Shown: one piece after another, positions 1 through 10,700 of the stretch
Layout of the letters: every line of letters starts with the position of its first letter
Position numbering within the stretch: position 1 is the stretch's first letter
Assembly (NCBI GenBank): GCA_006226375.1
Contig: SBHC01000063.1
Location: 62,001-126,000, forward strand
Length of the DNA stretch: 64,000 bases
Direction: 5' to 3'
Origin: Deltaproteobacteria bacterium
GTDB taxonomy: Bacteria > Myxococcota_C > UBA6777
Notes under the pieces: generated by a model
Database searches by the model: none
What the model saw: only the letters and a program-made list of their open reading frames with translations
What the model was told of the DNA's origin: nothing
Position numbers and translations under genes: made by a program

Positions 1-1
1 G

Positions 2-169
2 GTGCGTTTAACCAAGGCGCTGATGAAGAGAGACGAACAAGCCACCATCGAAAAGGTGATTGATGTGGAGGGTGGATACTTCATGGAACGTTTGCGCTCC
101 CCCGAAGCGATCGAAGCGTTCACAGCCTTTGCCGAACGACGCAAGCCTGACTTCTCCCAATTCTCTTAA
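2..169 (+). CDS. Enoyl-CoA hydratase/isomerase family protein, C-terminal fragment
   Basis: Only the last 55 codons lie in the window; the gene begins before base 1 and ends at TAA 167-169. The visible tail contains an EGGYF stretch, an EAIEAF helix and a final ERRKPDF, which is the usual C-terminal pattern of crotonase-family enzymes (EG..F...EA..AF.ERR.PDF). Such enzymes hydrate or isomerise enoyl-CoA thioesters in the cytoplasm, commonly in fatty acid or amino acid breakdown. The oxyanion-hole motifs and catalytic residues lie upstream of the window, so the exact reaction cannot be assigned. The next gene on the same strand starts 67 bases downstream. Confidence 0.7.
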   Translation: MRLTKALMKRDEQATIEKVIDVEGGYFMERLRSPEAIEAFTAFAERRKPDFSQFS

Positions 170-236
170 GCATGCTCCCACCTGCGAGAGCGTTGCAGTC
201 ATCAACGCTCCTTCTGCCTTCACAGGGTAAAGAACC

Positions 237-3200
237 TTGTCCAATCCACCCAATTTTTCGACGTTATGGAAGCGCTACGAGTCCTTGTCCTCGTTTGAGC
301 AAGAACTCTTGCAGTTGCTGTCGGTTCACTACGAGCCGCTACAGCGCAAAAGTCTGCTCCAGCTGTTGCGACGGGCTTCTCTTGCACCCTCCAAGGGAGA
401 GCGCTTGACACAGCTTCGGTTAAAGAGCTTCCTTGATCACCTGACCATCGAAGGAATGCTTGACCGGGACAGCGGAGGCTACATTTGCTCTCCTACGTTG
501 GTGGAGGAATGCACCCGCCAGTCCGTCGAGAACGGGACCTTTCAGGATTGGGTTCGCGCGGTTCGCGACTTGCACCCCACCCTTGGAGAACGCCGAAGCA
601 GCTACCATTACCAGGGCTTCCTGCAAGGAGTTCGGGAAGTTCGGATAGCGATCTACCAAAACAACCTGGCGGCCTACCAGGATTGCATGACCAACCTCAA
701 GCTCCAGTACACCGACAGGCTCCGGGTTCAGCATCCGAGCAGCATGATTCTTCAAAATGTCCGAAACGCAGGGTGGCTGTGCCATCGCCCCACAAGCTTC
801 TTGTTTGATGGTTTTCGCCATGGGCTCTCGCAAGCCCTTCTGCAGTTGGTTCCCAGTTCAAGAATGTTCTCGCTGTTGGAGCAACTCTGCGCTTCCAACA
901 CACTCAAAGATCCAACACCCTTTCAGATCATGTTGGCCGAGCAACAGCTCTTTCGCGGCGAGTTTGACGCGATGGAGCGAACCCTCTCTGGTGTAGAAGA
1001 CCACCGCGCTGCCGGGCTTTTGGCTTGCCTTGCGATCATGAAGTACGACTTCGACACAGCGGGCGAAAAGTGGGACGAAGCCGGAGCAAGCTGGCAAGAG
1101 AGCAAAGAAGGCTCTCTCACCCACACCATCATCCACTTGTTTACCTTGCTTCATCTGCTCTCGGACGGTCGCGATGAGGTCCTTCACCAAGCGGCAACGT
1201 ACAGCAAGCGAGCCCGAAAGAACGCTCCCAAAGATGTCCGCGAGATGTACAAGGTGTTTGAGACGCTCCTCCGCTTCCTGACTCAGCCTGGACAAGACAG
1301 CTTCCAGTTTGTTCATGAAGTGTTTGACACCACACCCTGGAACCATTTTACCGTCTGGTTGCAAGGCTGGTCGGTGGTTTGGATCGATCCTGGCGCAGCA
1401 CAGTCTCAGCGGGTTGGCCTCCGGCGCATGTACGAACGCGCCGGGATCTGCGGCTACCGCTGGATGCAAGCTGAGATGGCAGAGATCCTTCTTCGATTGG
1501 GTGCCAAAGAGAAGACGCTTGAGAGTCAGGCAAGTGCTTTCTGGGAAGAAACCCAGGCAAGGAGTCTGGTGGACCTTGTTCGCTCCCGTGAGCCCTGGGA
1601 AAGAACCCTTGATGCTCTGATCGCGCTCAAGCCCAAGACCAAAAAGGACAAGGAAGAAGAAGCCGCCGAAGAAAAGCCTGAACGGCTGGCCTGGTTTGTT
1701 CAAGGGGTGGGCAGCAAAGTCATCCTGGAAGCACGTCATCAAACCCGGAGCAAGAAGGGAACCTGGAGCAAAGGACGCAAGGTCTCGCTCCAGCGTCTGC
1801 GTGAGGAAGCCCACTCCCTCTCCTTCATGACAGTTCAAGACACCACAATTTGCCAGAACATCCATCGCCAGACCGCAAAGTACTACAACTACGGTCCCTC
1901 CCAGTACTCTTGGGACGACGAGGGCGCGCTCCTCGCGATGGTTGGCCATCCTCATGTATTCTGGAACAACGACAAAAATCACGTGCCGATTGAGCTAGAG
2001 TCAGGCACACCCGAGCTGCATATCGTCCAAGAAGAAGACAGCCTTCAACTCACGCTTCATCCCCACTTTACGAAGGAATCACGGGCAGTGTTGTGGCGAG
2101 AGAGCCCGACCCGCGCCCAAGTGGTGGAGATCACAGAAGCCCACCGCAAGCTTGCCTCAACCCTGGGTGTCCAAGGGTTGGAAGTACCGCAACGAGCCAA
2201 AGAGTCCGTGCTCAAAGCCATCGAGGCAGTCGCTCCGATGATTACAGTTCATTCGGACATTGGGGGAGGCAGCGAGGAGATCGAAGAGGTCCAGGCGATC
2301 GCCCGCCCGATTGTTCAGCTTGTACCTTACCAACAAGGCATGAAGATCTCCTTCTGGGTCCAGCCGTTCGGTGAAAAAGGACCGATGTTTCGACCGGGCG
2401 CAGGCGGAGAGTCAATCTTTGCCCGCATTGGAAAGCAGCAAAAGCACACGCGCCGCATCCTCCCGTTGGAAAAGCGCCACGCCCACAACGTCCTCTCCTC
2501 GTGCCCTAGCCTGGAAAAGATGGGAGACGTGGACGAAGACTTTGTCCTCGGCGACATCTATCATTGCCTGGAAGCTCTCACAGAGCTCCGAGAATTGGGC
2601 GAATTTGTGGAGTTGCAGTGGCCTGAAGGTGAAACCCTGAAGATTCGACAGAAAGCTTCCACCTCACAGCTTTCGTTGCGAGTGAGCGGCGAGAAAGGAT
2701 GGTTCGAGGCTAGCGGAGAGCTCCAACTCGACGAAGACTACACCGTCTCTCTCCAAGAGTTAATGGAGATGACAAAGCAACAAGCGGGGCGTTTCTTGCG
2801 GTTGAGCGACGGCCAGTTTTTGGCCCTGACGCAGTCGTTGCGTCGCAGCCTGGACGACCTCCGCACCTACTCCACAGAAGGCGAAGAGGGACGCCGCTTT
2901 GCCGCTTCCGCGACCTTAGCGTTGGACTCTCTCTGGGAAAACGTTGGCTCATTGGAAGGAAAGAGAGCCTGGAAACGCCTACGTCGCCGACTGACCCAAA
3001 AAGAACCCCAGCCTGTGAATGTACCCTCCACCTTTCAGGCCGAACTGCGAGACTACCAGTTGGAGGGATTCCGCTGGATGATGCGCCTGTCACAGTGGGG
3101 CTTTGGAGCCTGCCTCGCCGACGAGATGGGTCTGGGAAAAACCATTCAATCGTTGGCGATGATCTTGTCGCGAGCACCGGAGGGTCCGACTCTTGTGTTG

Positions 3201-4418
3201 GCCCCAGCTTCCGTGTGCTTCAACTGGATCGATGAGATGAACCGGTTTGCTCCCACCCTCGAACCCCACTCGTTTGGCCCCAAAGACCGAGAAGATCTGC
3301 TCGAAAGCCTCGGTCCTTTTGATGTGTTGGTTTGCAGCTACGGTTTGCTGCAGTCGGAGAACGAACTCCTCACCAAGAAGAACTGGCAAACCATCGTTCT
3401 GGACGAAGCGCAAGCGATCAAAAACGCCGCAACCCAACGCTCCAAAGCCGCCATGAAGTTAAAGGGAGAGTTCCGCCTGATTACAACGGGAACACCCGTC
3501 GAAAACCACCTTGGCGAGCTATGGAATTTGTTCCGTTTCCTCAACCCAGGATTGCTGGGTTCATGGGAAAACTTCCAGGCTTCTTTTGCGCACTCCATCG
3601 AAAAGCACGAGAACCCCGACACACGGCATCGTCTGAAGCGCCTGATTCAGCCGTTCCTTCTTCGCCGCCGCAAGCAAGATGTGCTGGACGAACTTCCTCC
3701 ACGTACCGATGTGATGTTGCATGTGGAGCTATCGCCCGAAGAACGTGCAATGTACGAAGCCCTCCGCGAGAATGCTCTCAAACAACTCGCGAGCCTAGAG
3801 CAGAGCGAAGGACAGCAACCCATCAAGATCCTGGCTGAGTTGATGCGGCTTCGTCAGGCCTGCTGTCACCCGGAGCTGGTGCTTCCCAACACGACCTTCC
3901 CCTCCTCCAAGATGGCTGTGTTTGGGGAAGTCATCTCCGACCTCCTCGCCAATCGTCACAAGGTGCTGGTGTTCAGCCAGTTTGTACGGTTCCTTGGCAT
4001 CATCCGAGACCATCTCGACAACCAGGGAGTTCACTACCAATACCTGGATGGAAGCACTCCCCAAAAGCAACGCAAGGAAAGCATCCAGGCGTTCCAGGCC
4101 GGAGAAGGCGATGTGTTTCTGCTCAGCCTGAAAGCTGGCGGTTTTGGTATCAATCTGACCGCAGCAGACTACGTGATTCACATGGATCCCTGGTGGAACC
4201 CTGCCGTCGAAGACCAAGCCTCAGACCGAGCCCACCGCATCGGGCAACAACGACCCGTCACAGTGTACAGGCTTGTGACCAAAGATACTCTGGAAGAAAA
4301 GATTGTCGAGCTTCACCACCGCAAACGGGATCTGGCCGAAGGTCTACTTAGCGGAGCGGAGATGTCAGGAAAGATGACGTCGGAGGAGTTGATGCAATTG
4401 ATTCGCAACGACCGATAG
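237..4418 (+). CDS. SNF2/RapA-type DEAD-like helicase (Swi2/Snf2 ATPase)
   Basis: This 1393-residue protein carries a complete SNF2 ATPase core in its last third. Visible motifs are the Walker A segment DEMGLGKT at about 962-969, DEAQ at about 1056-1059, a TGTPVEN motif, LSLKAGGFGINLT, and the SNF2 motif VI SDRAHRIGQ at about 1329-1337. Such proteins translocate on double-stranded DNA and remodel DNA-protein complexes; bacterial members are linked to RNA polymerase recycling or DNA repair. The 930-residue N-terminal part is mostly helical, with a charged linker near residues 480-490, and holds no further motif I can name. The start is TTG at 237, just after an in-frame stop at 228-230; an AGGG lies about nine bases upstream. 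The helicase call is secure; the exact start and cellular role are not. Confidence 0.93.
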   Translation: MSNPPNFSTLWKRYESLSSFEQELLQLLSVHYEPLQRKSLLQLLRRASLAPSKGERLTQLRLKSFLDHLTIEGMLDRDSGGYICSPTLVEECTRQSVENGTFQDWVRAVRDLHPTLGERRSSYHYQGFLQGVREVRIAIYQNNLAAYQDCMTNLKLQYTDRLRVQHPSSMILQNVRNAGWLCHRPTSFLFDGFRHGLSQALLQLVPSSRMFSLLEQLCASNTLKDPTPFQIMLAEQQLFRGEFDAMERTLSGVEDHRAAGLLACLAIMKYDFDTAGEKWDEAGASWQESKEGSLTHTIIHLFTLLHLLSDGRDEVLHQAATYSKRARKNAPKDVREMYKVFETLLRFLTQPGQDSFQFVHEVFDTTPWNHFTVWLQGWSVVWIDPGAAQSQRVGLRRMYERAGICGYRWMQAEMAEILLRLGAKEKTLESQASAFWEETQARSLVDLVRSREPWERTLDALIALKPKTKKDKEEEAAEEKPERLAWFVQGVGSKVILEARHQTRSKKGTWSKGRKVSLQRLREEAHSLSFMTVQDTTICQNIHRQTAKYYNYGPSQYSWDDEGALLAMVGHPHVFWNNDKNHVPIELESGTPELHIVQEEDSLQLTLHPHFTKESRAVLWRESPTRAQVVEITEAHRKLASTLGVQGLEVPQRAKESVLKAIEAVAPMITVHSDIGGGSEEIEEVQAIARPIVQLVPYQQGMKISFWVQPFGEKGPMFRPGAGGESIFARIGKQQKHTRRILPLEKRHAHNVLSSCPSLEKMGDVDEDFVLGDIYHCLEALTELRELGEFVELQWPEGETLKIRQKASTSQLSLRVSGEKGWFEASGELQLDEDYTVSLQELMEMTKQQAGRFLRLSDGQFLALTQSLRRSLDDLRTYSTEGEEGRRFAASATLALDSLWENVGSLEGKRAWKRLRRRLTQKEPQPVNVPSTFQAELRDYQLEGFRWMMRLSQWGFGACLADEMGLGKTIQSLAMILSRAPEGPTLVLAPASVCFNWIDEMNRFAPTLEPHSFGPKDREDLLESLGPFDVLVCSYGLLQSENELLTKKNWQTIVLDEAQAIKNAATQRSKAAMKLKGEFRLITTGTPVENHLGELWNLFRFLNPGLLGSWENFQASFAHSIEKHENPDTRHRLKRLIQPFLLRRRKQDVLDELPPRTDVMLHVELSPEERAMYEALRENALKQLASLEQSEGQQPIKILAELMRLRQACCHPELVLPNTTFPSSKMAVFGEVISDLLANRHKVLVFSQFVRFLGIIRDHLDNQGVHYQYLDGSTPQKQRKESIQAFQAGEGDVFLLSLKAGGFGINLTAADYVIHMDPWWNPAVEDQASDRAHRIGQQRPVTVYRLVTKDTLEEKIVELHHRKRDLAEGLLSGAEMSGKMTSEELMQLIRNDR

Positions 4419-4438
4419 AAAAGAAGAGCTGTGAAGGT

Positions 4439-5524
4439 CTACCACTTGGGCCGTTCGAGCAAGACCTTCATTAACTTGCCGAAGGTCACGGGCTTGTCGA
4501 GCCACATAAAGTGGCCCGCCTCTTTCATCACGGCAAACCGCACCCCGATCTCTTTGAACGCTGCAACATAACGCCGGCCTGCGTTCTCTCCCTGCAGGTC
4601 TTTCGCTCCATGAATGATGCATGTGAAGGCGTTGACCTTGGACAAGGCTGGGCGGAAGTCGTGCTCTCGGCCCATCCCAAAGTACATGGCTTGCACCATC
4701 CAACCTCCCACATCGCTGGCTTTCACCTTGGGAACATCAAACCCTTTGGACTTGGCGGCGATGCGGTAAAAGTCCCCAAACGTCTGGTTGAGAGCGGAGA
4801 GCTGCTTCTCGGTGTGCTTAAAGATAGATCCAAAAGCAAAGTACTTCTTTAAGAAGGCATTGTACGCTGAAACTTTGGATGCAGGCAGCGCTTTCCTGAT
4901 GGTCTTGAACAAGTCTCCACCTGGAACAGGGAAGACCAACACATCAGCGGGCGCCAACAAAATGAGACCGCGCACTCGCTGAGGAAACTCCGCAGCGTAC
5001 ATTGCAGCCAAGAAAGCACCAAACGAATGCCCCACCAGGAAGAGTTTGTCTTGTTTGAGGATGCGTCGGATGCGCTCGATATCGGCAATCTGTGCAGCAA
5101 GACCGAGCTTTCGATTCAGGGCGACCATGTTGCTGTAGAAGTTCGAGGACGAAAACGCCTGCACCGGTCGCGTCGACTTGCCACACCCTCGCTGATGGTA
5201 GAAATGAAAGGTGTACTGGCTCTCCAGTTTGGCCAGCCCCATCATCGGCTCGGTGGGAGGAATGCCAGGACCTCCATGAACAAAAAGAACGTGTCGCTTG
5301 CCCTTGCCCTGGTTAAAGTGGAACAGCTTGATGCCCTTCTCAACGTTCCAGAACGAGCCCGCTTCCTTCTGCACAGGAGGCTGCAACGCTGCGGACAGGC
5401 CTTTGCCTTGGGCGACCATCCCCGGCTGGTACAGGGGCTGCCCCATGGTCACCCAAAGGTAGCCACCCACAGACACCACAACGATCAAGATGACCACACC
5501 GGTCCACAACAACGTTCTTTTCAT
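4439..5524 (-). CDS. Membrane-anchored alpha/beta hydrolase (proline iminopeptidase-like)
   Basis: This 361-residue protein begins with an uncleaved-looking hydrophobic anchor at residues 6-26, followed by an alpha/beta hydrolase domain. The oxyanion motif HGGPG is at 83-87, an RGCGKS motif typical of S33 prolyl iminopeptidase-like hydrolases is near 112-117, and the nucleophile elbow GHSFG places the catalytic Ser at 167. Asp309 and His338 (in EAGHFMW) complete a plausible triad. The domain probably faces the periplasm, tethered to the inner membrane. The natural substrate cannot be read from sequence; a peptide, amide or ester is possible. A GAGGATGGAG ribosome site precedes the ATG. It is convergent with the SNF2 gene, with about 20 bases between the stops. 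Confidence 0.85.
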   Translation of the reverse strand: MKRTLLWTGVVILIVVVSVGGYLWVTMGQPLYQPGMVAQGKGLSAALQPPVQKEAGSFWNVEKGIKLFHFNQGKGKRHVLFVHGGPGIPPTEPMMGLAKLESQYTFHFYHQRGCGKSTRPVQAFSSSNFYSNMVALNRKLGLAAQIADIERIRRILKQDKLFLVGHSFGAFLAAMYAAEFPQRVRGLILLAPADVLVFPVPGGDLFKTIRKALPASKVSAYNAFLKKYFAFGSIFKHTEKQLSALNQTFGDFYRIAAKSKGFDVPKVKASDVGGWMVQAMYFGMGREHDFRPALSKVNAFTCIIHGAKDLQGENAGRRYVAAFKEIGVRFAVMKEAGHFMWLDKPVTFGKLMKVLLERPKW

Positions 5525-5655
5525 GCTCCATCCTCAATTCCTGGTCTGACGCCGCAGCGCTCCAGCTCGCTTCAGACAAGACATTCCACATCACAAACGT
5601 TGCGCAATGTACACGAAGCCGCCAAGAATCACCAGATGGAAAAGTATACCGAAAG

Positions 5656-6012
5656 TTAGGGCTCGTTGTAGGTTCGGTTTTCGTCGGCCTCCACGCTTCG
5701 ATCTTCGCGGAGACAGCCCACGTCAGGGTTGTTTTTGCATTGGTTGCAGGAGCATTCGGCGCGAGCACAGGAGCGCACCGTGGGGAAGATATTTTCACAG
5801 CGTTGGGCAGAGTCGCGCTCCGCTCCGAGAGATGTAGCTGCACAAGCGGCTTGGCTTTGCGAGAAATCAGGAGCAATGCCATCAACACAGCGCCACGTAC
5901 ACCAGCACTGCCACACCGTAGCAGAGTAAAACGCACCACAGGCATTCAGCGAAAGCAAGGTTGCGCTCAACACACCCAACAGCAACCAACGACGACGAGA
6001 AACGGACTTCAT
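5656..6012 (-). CDS. Small Cys-rich lipoprotein, function unknown
   Basis: A 118-residue protein with an Arg-rich N-terminus, a hydrophobic segment and a lipobox ending LNAC (Cys25), so it should be exported and lipid-anchored. The mature part holds about a dozen cysteines, including CQCWCTW-like spacing and AECSCNQC near the C-terminus, suggesting several disulfides or a metal site. I chose the ATG at 6012 because GGAGG sits five bases upstream and the signal peptide begins there; the same frame runs further upstream but only as an overlap with the transporter gene. It lies between the hydrolase and the EamA transporter on the same strand, with gaps too large to prove an operon. No family was recognised. 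Confidence 0.72.
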   Translation of the reverse strand: MKSVSRRRWLLLGVLSATLLSLNACGAFYSATVWQCWCTWRCVDGIAPDFSQSQAACAATSLGAERDSAQRCENIFPTVRSCARAECSCNQCKNNPDVGCLREDRSVEADENRTYNEP

Positions 6013-6146
6013 CACAACCTCCAGAAAAGATACATACAGGCAGAACGCTATGGGATTGTACGGGCTGTCCTTACTATAGGTCGGAGGCCTCTTGATCGCA
6101 ACAGGAACTCTCGCGTCGAAAAAGCAAACCCAAGCCAAGAAAACAA

Positions 6147-7055
6147 TCAGGAGCGAACCGCTCTTTGTTGGGACCAACGGTAGACTGACAACGCCACACA
6201 AGAAGCCACCAGCACCACCATCCCGAGGAAGGCCAGACCATTCGGAATCTCCGACCAGATGAAGTAGCCCCACAAGCCAGCAAACACAACCCCCAAATAA
6301 TTCATGCTCGAAACCGGCCCTGCTTTCTCTTTTTCGTAGGCCGCTGTCATCAGCCATTGCCCCAGAAATGCGAGAGAACTCAATCCAACCACCAGCCCAA
6401 GAGATTGCCAGGACGGCACAACGAAAGAGTCCCACATCAGCGGAACAGCCAGCACACAAGACATCCAGGAGTACACAAAGATAATGGTAAGTCGGTGCTC
6501 TGTTTGGGATAGCTTCCGCACAAGAGTGTACGCCATCCCCGAGAACACAGCTGACAGCAACGCGATCCACGACGCCCACTGAAACAACGAAGAACCCGGC
6601 TGGACAATAAGAATCGCCCCGACCAACGCAGTCCCCAACAAGACGATTTCAACCACAGTTGGGATCTCTCGCAACGCCAAGGTTGCAAACAGCATCACAA
6701 AGATCGGATTTGCGAGCTGGAGCGTCATCGCATCAGCCAAACGAATCTCCGCGATGGCATAGTAAAAACAGATCAAAGCACCGCTACCCAAAGCTCCACG
6801 AAGAAGCAGAAGACCCTTACGTGTTCCTCGTAGCGACACCCTCTGACGACGAGCCAACCCAAGAATCACAAGGCTAATCAACAAGCCGCGAAAAAACACA
6901 ATCTCGTGGGAAGGTAGAGTTTTGGAAGCCCACTTTGTCACTGCGCCCATGCACGAGAAGGCAAACGCTGCGCCCGCCATCCAGGTGTATCCTGAATCCA
7001 GCAAAGACTTGCCACGTTCGGGGTTTGCTGTCACTGTATCGCCGATGGAAGCCAT
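6147..7055 (-). CDS. EamA/DMT-superfamily membrane transporter
   Basis: A 302-residue polytopic protein with about ten hydrophobic helices arranged as two EamA-like halves. Motifs such as FFRGLL in the first half and the Gly/Ala-rich final helices are typical of drug/metabolite transporters, which move amino acids, nucleotides or other small solutes across the inner membrane. The start was placed at the ATG at 7055 because AAGGAGAGG lies upstream; a TTG at 7094 would add 13 residues. It is divergent from the DoxX-like gene at 7174. The substrate cannot be inferred. Confidence 0.85.
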   Translation of the reverse strand: MASIGDTVTANPERGKSLLDSGYTWMAGAAFAFSCMGAVTKWASKTLPSHEIVFFRGLLISLVILGLARRQRVSLRGTRKGLLLLRGALGSGALICFYYAIAEIRLADAMTLQLANPIFVMLFATLALREIPTVVEIVLLGTALVGAILIVQPGSSLFQWASWIALLSAVFSGMAYTLVRKLSQTEHRLTIIFVYSWMSCVLAVPLMWDSFVVPSWQSLGLVVGLSSLAFLGQWLMTAAYEKEKAGPVSSMNYLGVVFAGLWGYFIWSEIPNGLAFLGMVVLVASCVALSVYRWSQQRAVRS

Positions 7056-7173
7056 GAGTAGCTCGGTCCTCTCCTTGACGCCACCAAGCGACAAGACTCA
7101 AGAAAGAAAGTTCGAGTGGTCCGCACAAACCACAGAGCATCCCCTAACACAAGAAGCAGGAGTGTTTCTTCCC

Positions 7174-7554
7174 ATGAACACCGTAAAACTAGGACTCAAA
7201 TACTTGCTGGGTGTTGCGTTTGTACTGGCAGGTATCAACCACTTTCGAACGCCCGACTTCTATATCCGAATCATGCCCGATTACATCCCTGCTCACGCGT
7301 TGATGGTGTACCTCAGCGGAGTCACGGAGATCCTGGCAGGCCTGCTTCTTCTCATCCCCAAAACGCGACGCTGGGGAGCTTGGGCCATTGTGGCTCACCT
7401 ACTTGTGTTCTTTCCCGTGCACATTTGGATGATTCAAAAAGCCGATAGGTACTCTGATGTTCCACTCTGGGGGTTGTGGGCTCGCCTGGCCTTTCAGTTT
7501 GTGTTTCTCGCCTGGGCCGGTTGGTACACACGCCCCGACGAACCCCATCCTTGA
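7174..7554 (+). CDS. DoxX-like integral membrane protein
   Basis: A 126-residue protein with four hydrophobic helices and the DoxX-family pattern: KYLLGVAFVLAGINHF near the start, a Pro-containing first loop, TEILAGLLLL in the second helix and an FPVHIWM segment in the third. DoxX-like proteins are small inner-membrane proteins, some linked to quinone or sulfur redox chemistry, but most have no known function. The ATG at 7174 matches the family start; the same frame extends upstream to 6922 but that part overlaps the divergent transporter gene. AGGAG lies about 11 bases before the ATG, a long spacing. Confidence 0.8.
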   Translation: MNTVKLGLKYLLGVAFVLAGINHFRTPDFYIRIMPDYIPAHALMVYLSGVTEILAGLLLLIPKTRRWGAWAIVAHLLVFFPVHIWMIQKADRYSDVPLWGLWARLAFQFVFLAWAGWYTRPDEPHP

Positions 7555-7727
7555 ACACCCGTGGGCACTCCAACACAACAACCTACGGACACACCCTTTC
7601 TCCGGCTGAATCTTGACACTTTGGCATGGGAGACCTTTAATCTGTAGGTTGGCAAACCCGCTCAATTCGGTTAAAAGTTGCAGACTTTGGTCTGTCTCTT
7701 TTTCTTACTCCCAGATACAACGACGCC

Positions 7728-10700
7728 ATGGAACAAACACCCAACCGATTCTCAGACAAGTCCTTTTTGCAAAATCTGGGGATCGGCACCATCCAAAACA
7801 TCCTGAGTTTCTTGATCCAAGCAGGATGGCGTATCTTCTTACGTTACTGTATCTTTGCAGGAGTGCTCGGTTCGTTCTGGGTGATGGCGATCATCGACCC
7901 TTCTGGACCGCTCGTTTGGTACCTGATCCCGGCAATCTGTCTGGCCCTCCCCCTTGCCTTCCTGAGTGACCACAACACCGTATGGGAAAAGGTCTTTAGC
8001 ATCATACTCTTGCTCAGTATGATCGGCGGGATCGTTGTATTCCTGGGGCATCTGTACGTTCAATTGGGTGCTCACAGCGGACAGCTTATCTTCTTTACCT
8101 TTATTGGTATCATTTTGTCGGTGGTCTCGGGCAATCTCGTGTTTCGCAAGCGAGGACGCCGGGGGATGGAGCGTCGCGGCGGAGTCATTCGCGTGCTCTG
8201 GGCGATTGGAGTCCTCTACCTGCCGATTCTTCTCCTCACCATCTTCTACTATCGACTCTGGCACAACAAACACCTTGAATCTTCCGCGTCCATCTTGTTT
8301 TGTGTCCTGGCGTTTGTGATTTGCCTGACCCTGGCTCTGATCCGAATCTTTTGGATGGATGCGATCCGGAACTACCGGGCCATGCGAGTCGGAGAGTACC
8401 CCTCGGAAGACAGCGTAAACCTCCTGGAGCTGTTGATCCCTCGTTCCATGTTCCTGGTCGTTATGGTGCCTTGCCTGATGATCTCGGAAGCTGTGATGTT
8501 CTCCGTTGTTTACCGAGTCACCCAGTCCAGCGAAGTGGAGCAGACGCAACGCAGTCCAGCCCGACAGGCTCCGACAGCATCGCAGAAAGCAACGTCCTCC
8601 AAGCCAAAAGACCGAGCGTCTTCGCCGACGACCAAGAACTCCTCGTCCACTCCTGCCAAAGTCAGAGACAAAGCGGCTGTGGGTCAGACTCAAACCCAAC
8701 CGGCGACCAAGGTCCCAGAGAAGCAAGCCAAGAAGGGCAATGGTTACCGGTTCCTGGCCTGGTTGAACTTTTCGTTCCGGCCCTATGTCTTTCCCAAAAA
8801 CGCAGACGGAACTGAAGTCACAGCCCCTGCCTGGATCAAGCCGTTTGGCCGCATCCTTCTCAGTTTGATTATCCTCTTGCTGTTCACCCACCAGTTGAAC
8901 ATCTGGACACAGTTTAAGAACTGCTATCTCAGCTTGTACAACCTCACACGCAACGGAGCCGGAGACCCGGACGCTCCTCCCGAATTGGAGCAACAGTGGA
9001 GGGAGGTGGAGCTTTACATCCAAGCACTCCTTCGCAACTACGGGGGCTTTTGGCGGGTTGTGATGATGTACGCGATGACATCTCCCAACGATGGACTGCT
9101 CTGGAAGTGGTTCGTCGATCCAGGCACAGCCTTCCTCGAGACAGTGGACCGGATTTATCGCTACTGCAAATACCGCTGGGACGCCGCGATCGTCGGTGGC
9201 TTTACCCTGCTTACGTTGATTACGCTTCCCTTCGCTTTGGTGTACGAAGTCTACTCGGCGTACTTCCTCTGTGCCTTTCCTTCCTTGATTGTTAGCGCCG
9301 CGCTGTTCATCTCACATGAATGGTACAACCCTCACCCACCTCGCATTCGAAGCTGGCTGCTGCCCTGGCTGTACCCTTCTCACATCCTGCTCTCGCTGAT
9401 TTACTTCTTTGTCGCGCTCAGCGTTCACAACGTGAACCACGTGAGCCTGCAGACGCTGTTTGTACTCAACATCGCAATCATCGTGATTTACCCAGTGCTG
9501 TACTGGTTCTCGGGGGAGCGCATGATGGGCCCCGACGAGAAAGAGATCCGCAAAACCGAGTGGAAAAACTCACGGCAAGTACGCCTCGCCTTCCTGCGTC
9601 AGTTCTTCTACATTGAGCACCGACGATGGGTTCTCGACGCGCTGACGTACCGCATCCACCCCGGCCGCAGCCGAGTGATGAGCGCCCGGTACATGGGTCC
9701 ATCGATCCAGCTCGGTTTCTTCAAGTGGCTGCGGGCTCGGATCGAACGCCTGGAAGATACACGCGCTCTTGTCTTTGGCTCCTTTGGCCTCTCCCTGGTC
9801 GTCAACGCCGGCTACTTTGTCGTGTTGTTCTTCCTCACCTTGATCATCGTCTCCTACAACACCACCAAAGAAGTGGGGACGATCTTTTCACAGGTGGGGC
9901 TCACCACACTGGCCGCAGTAACTCCCCTCCTGGTGTTGGCACTAACAAGCTACCTCTGCGAGTTCTGGAAAAAGAAAAAGATCTACGCCTACCCCATCTC
10001 CACCAAGCGATTGTTTTGGAGTTTGGCGGCGCTCACTCTGGCACCGGCCCTCACGATTCCCTGGGTCTACCAAACCAACGGCTGGCTGCAAACCCTCTTC
10101 CTCGTGAGTATAAGCTGGCTCTGCTTTTATCCCTGGTTGAGCTACTTTTCATGGCGTCATCTCAGCAACAGCCTCGCCTCCGATTCCAACGAAGACGACC
10201 CTGAAAGCAAGAAGAAAAAGGCTTCTCGCCTGAACCTTTGGATCGAAGCGCTGCACCGTCAGGAGAGCAACGCGTTGGGTCGCGTCTACAACAGGGTTCA
10301 CACCTGGGGCCGGACCGACCATTACACCCGCAACGCTCTCTGCAAAGGCCTGGTCGAGGTGTTGGTGAGCACCCAACAAGCGCTTCGTTCGGAGAAGTGG
10401 TTTCGGGAAGAAGCTCGCGAGTTGGATCGCGTCACACACCTCTGGTTGGGTGAAGGTAGCATCATCGTTCCCGAAGAATTGACCAACCCTGCCGAAGAAC
10501 TCTCCTGGCTCTACATCCAGGCTTTGGACGTGTTGGGCTCTGTCCTCCACGACCAGTTCAACCTGGAACGACGAGGGATGTTGGCACCCTACGAACCACC
10601 CGATACCAAGCTGGTGTTTGAATGCCTCGAACGCGTCCTTCGGCTGTCCAAACCGACATTGTTTGAGCGTGACGAGCGAGGAGCACCTCCTTACGCTCTC

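Noticed and set aside
858-1982. 374-codon frame on the minus strand
   Set aside because: Antisense to the SNF2 gene, whose motifs and codon pattern are clear.
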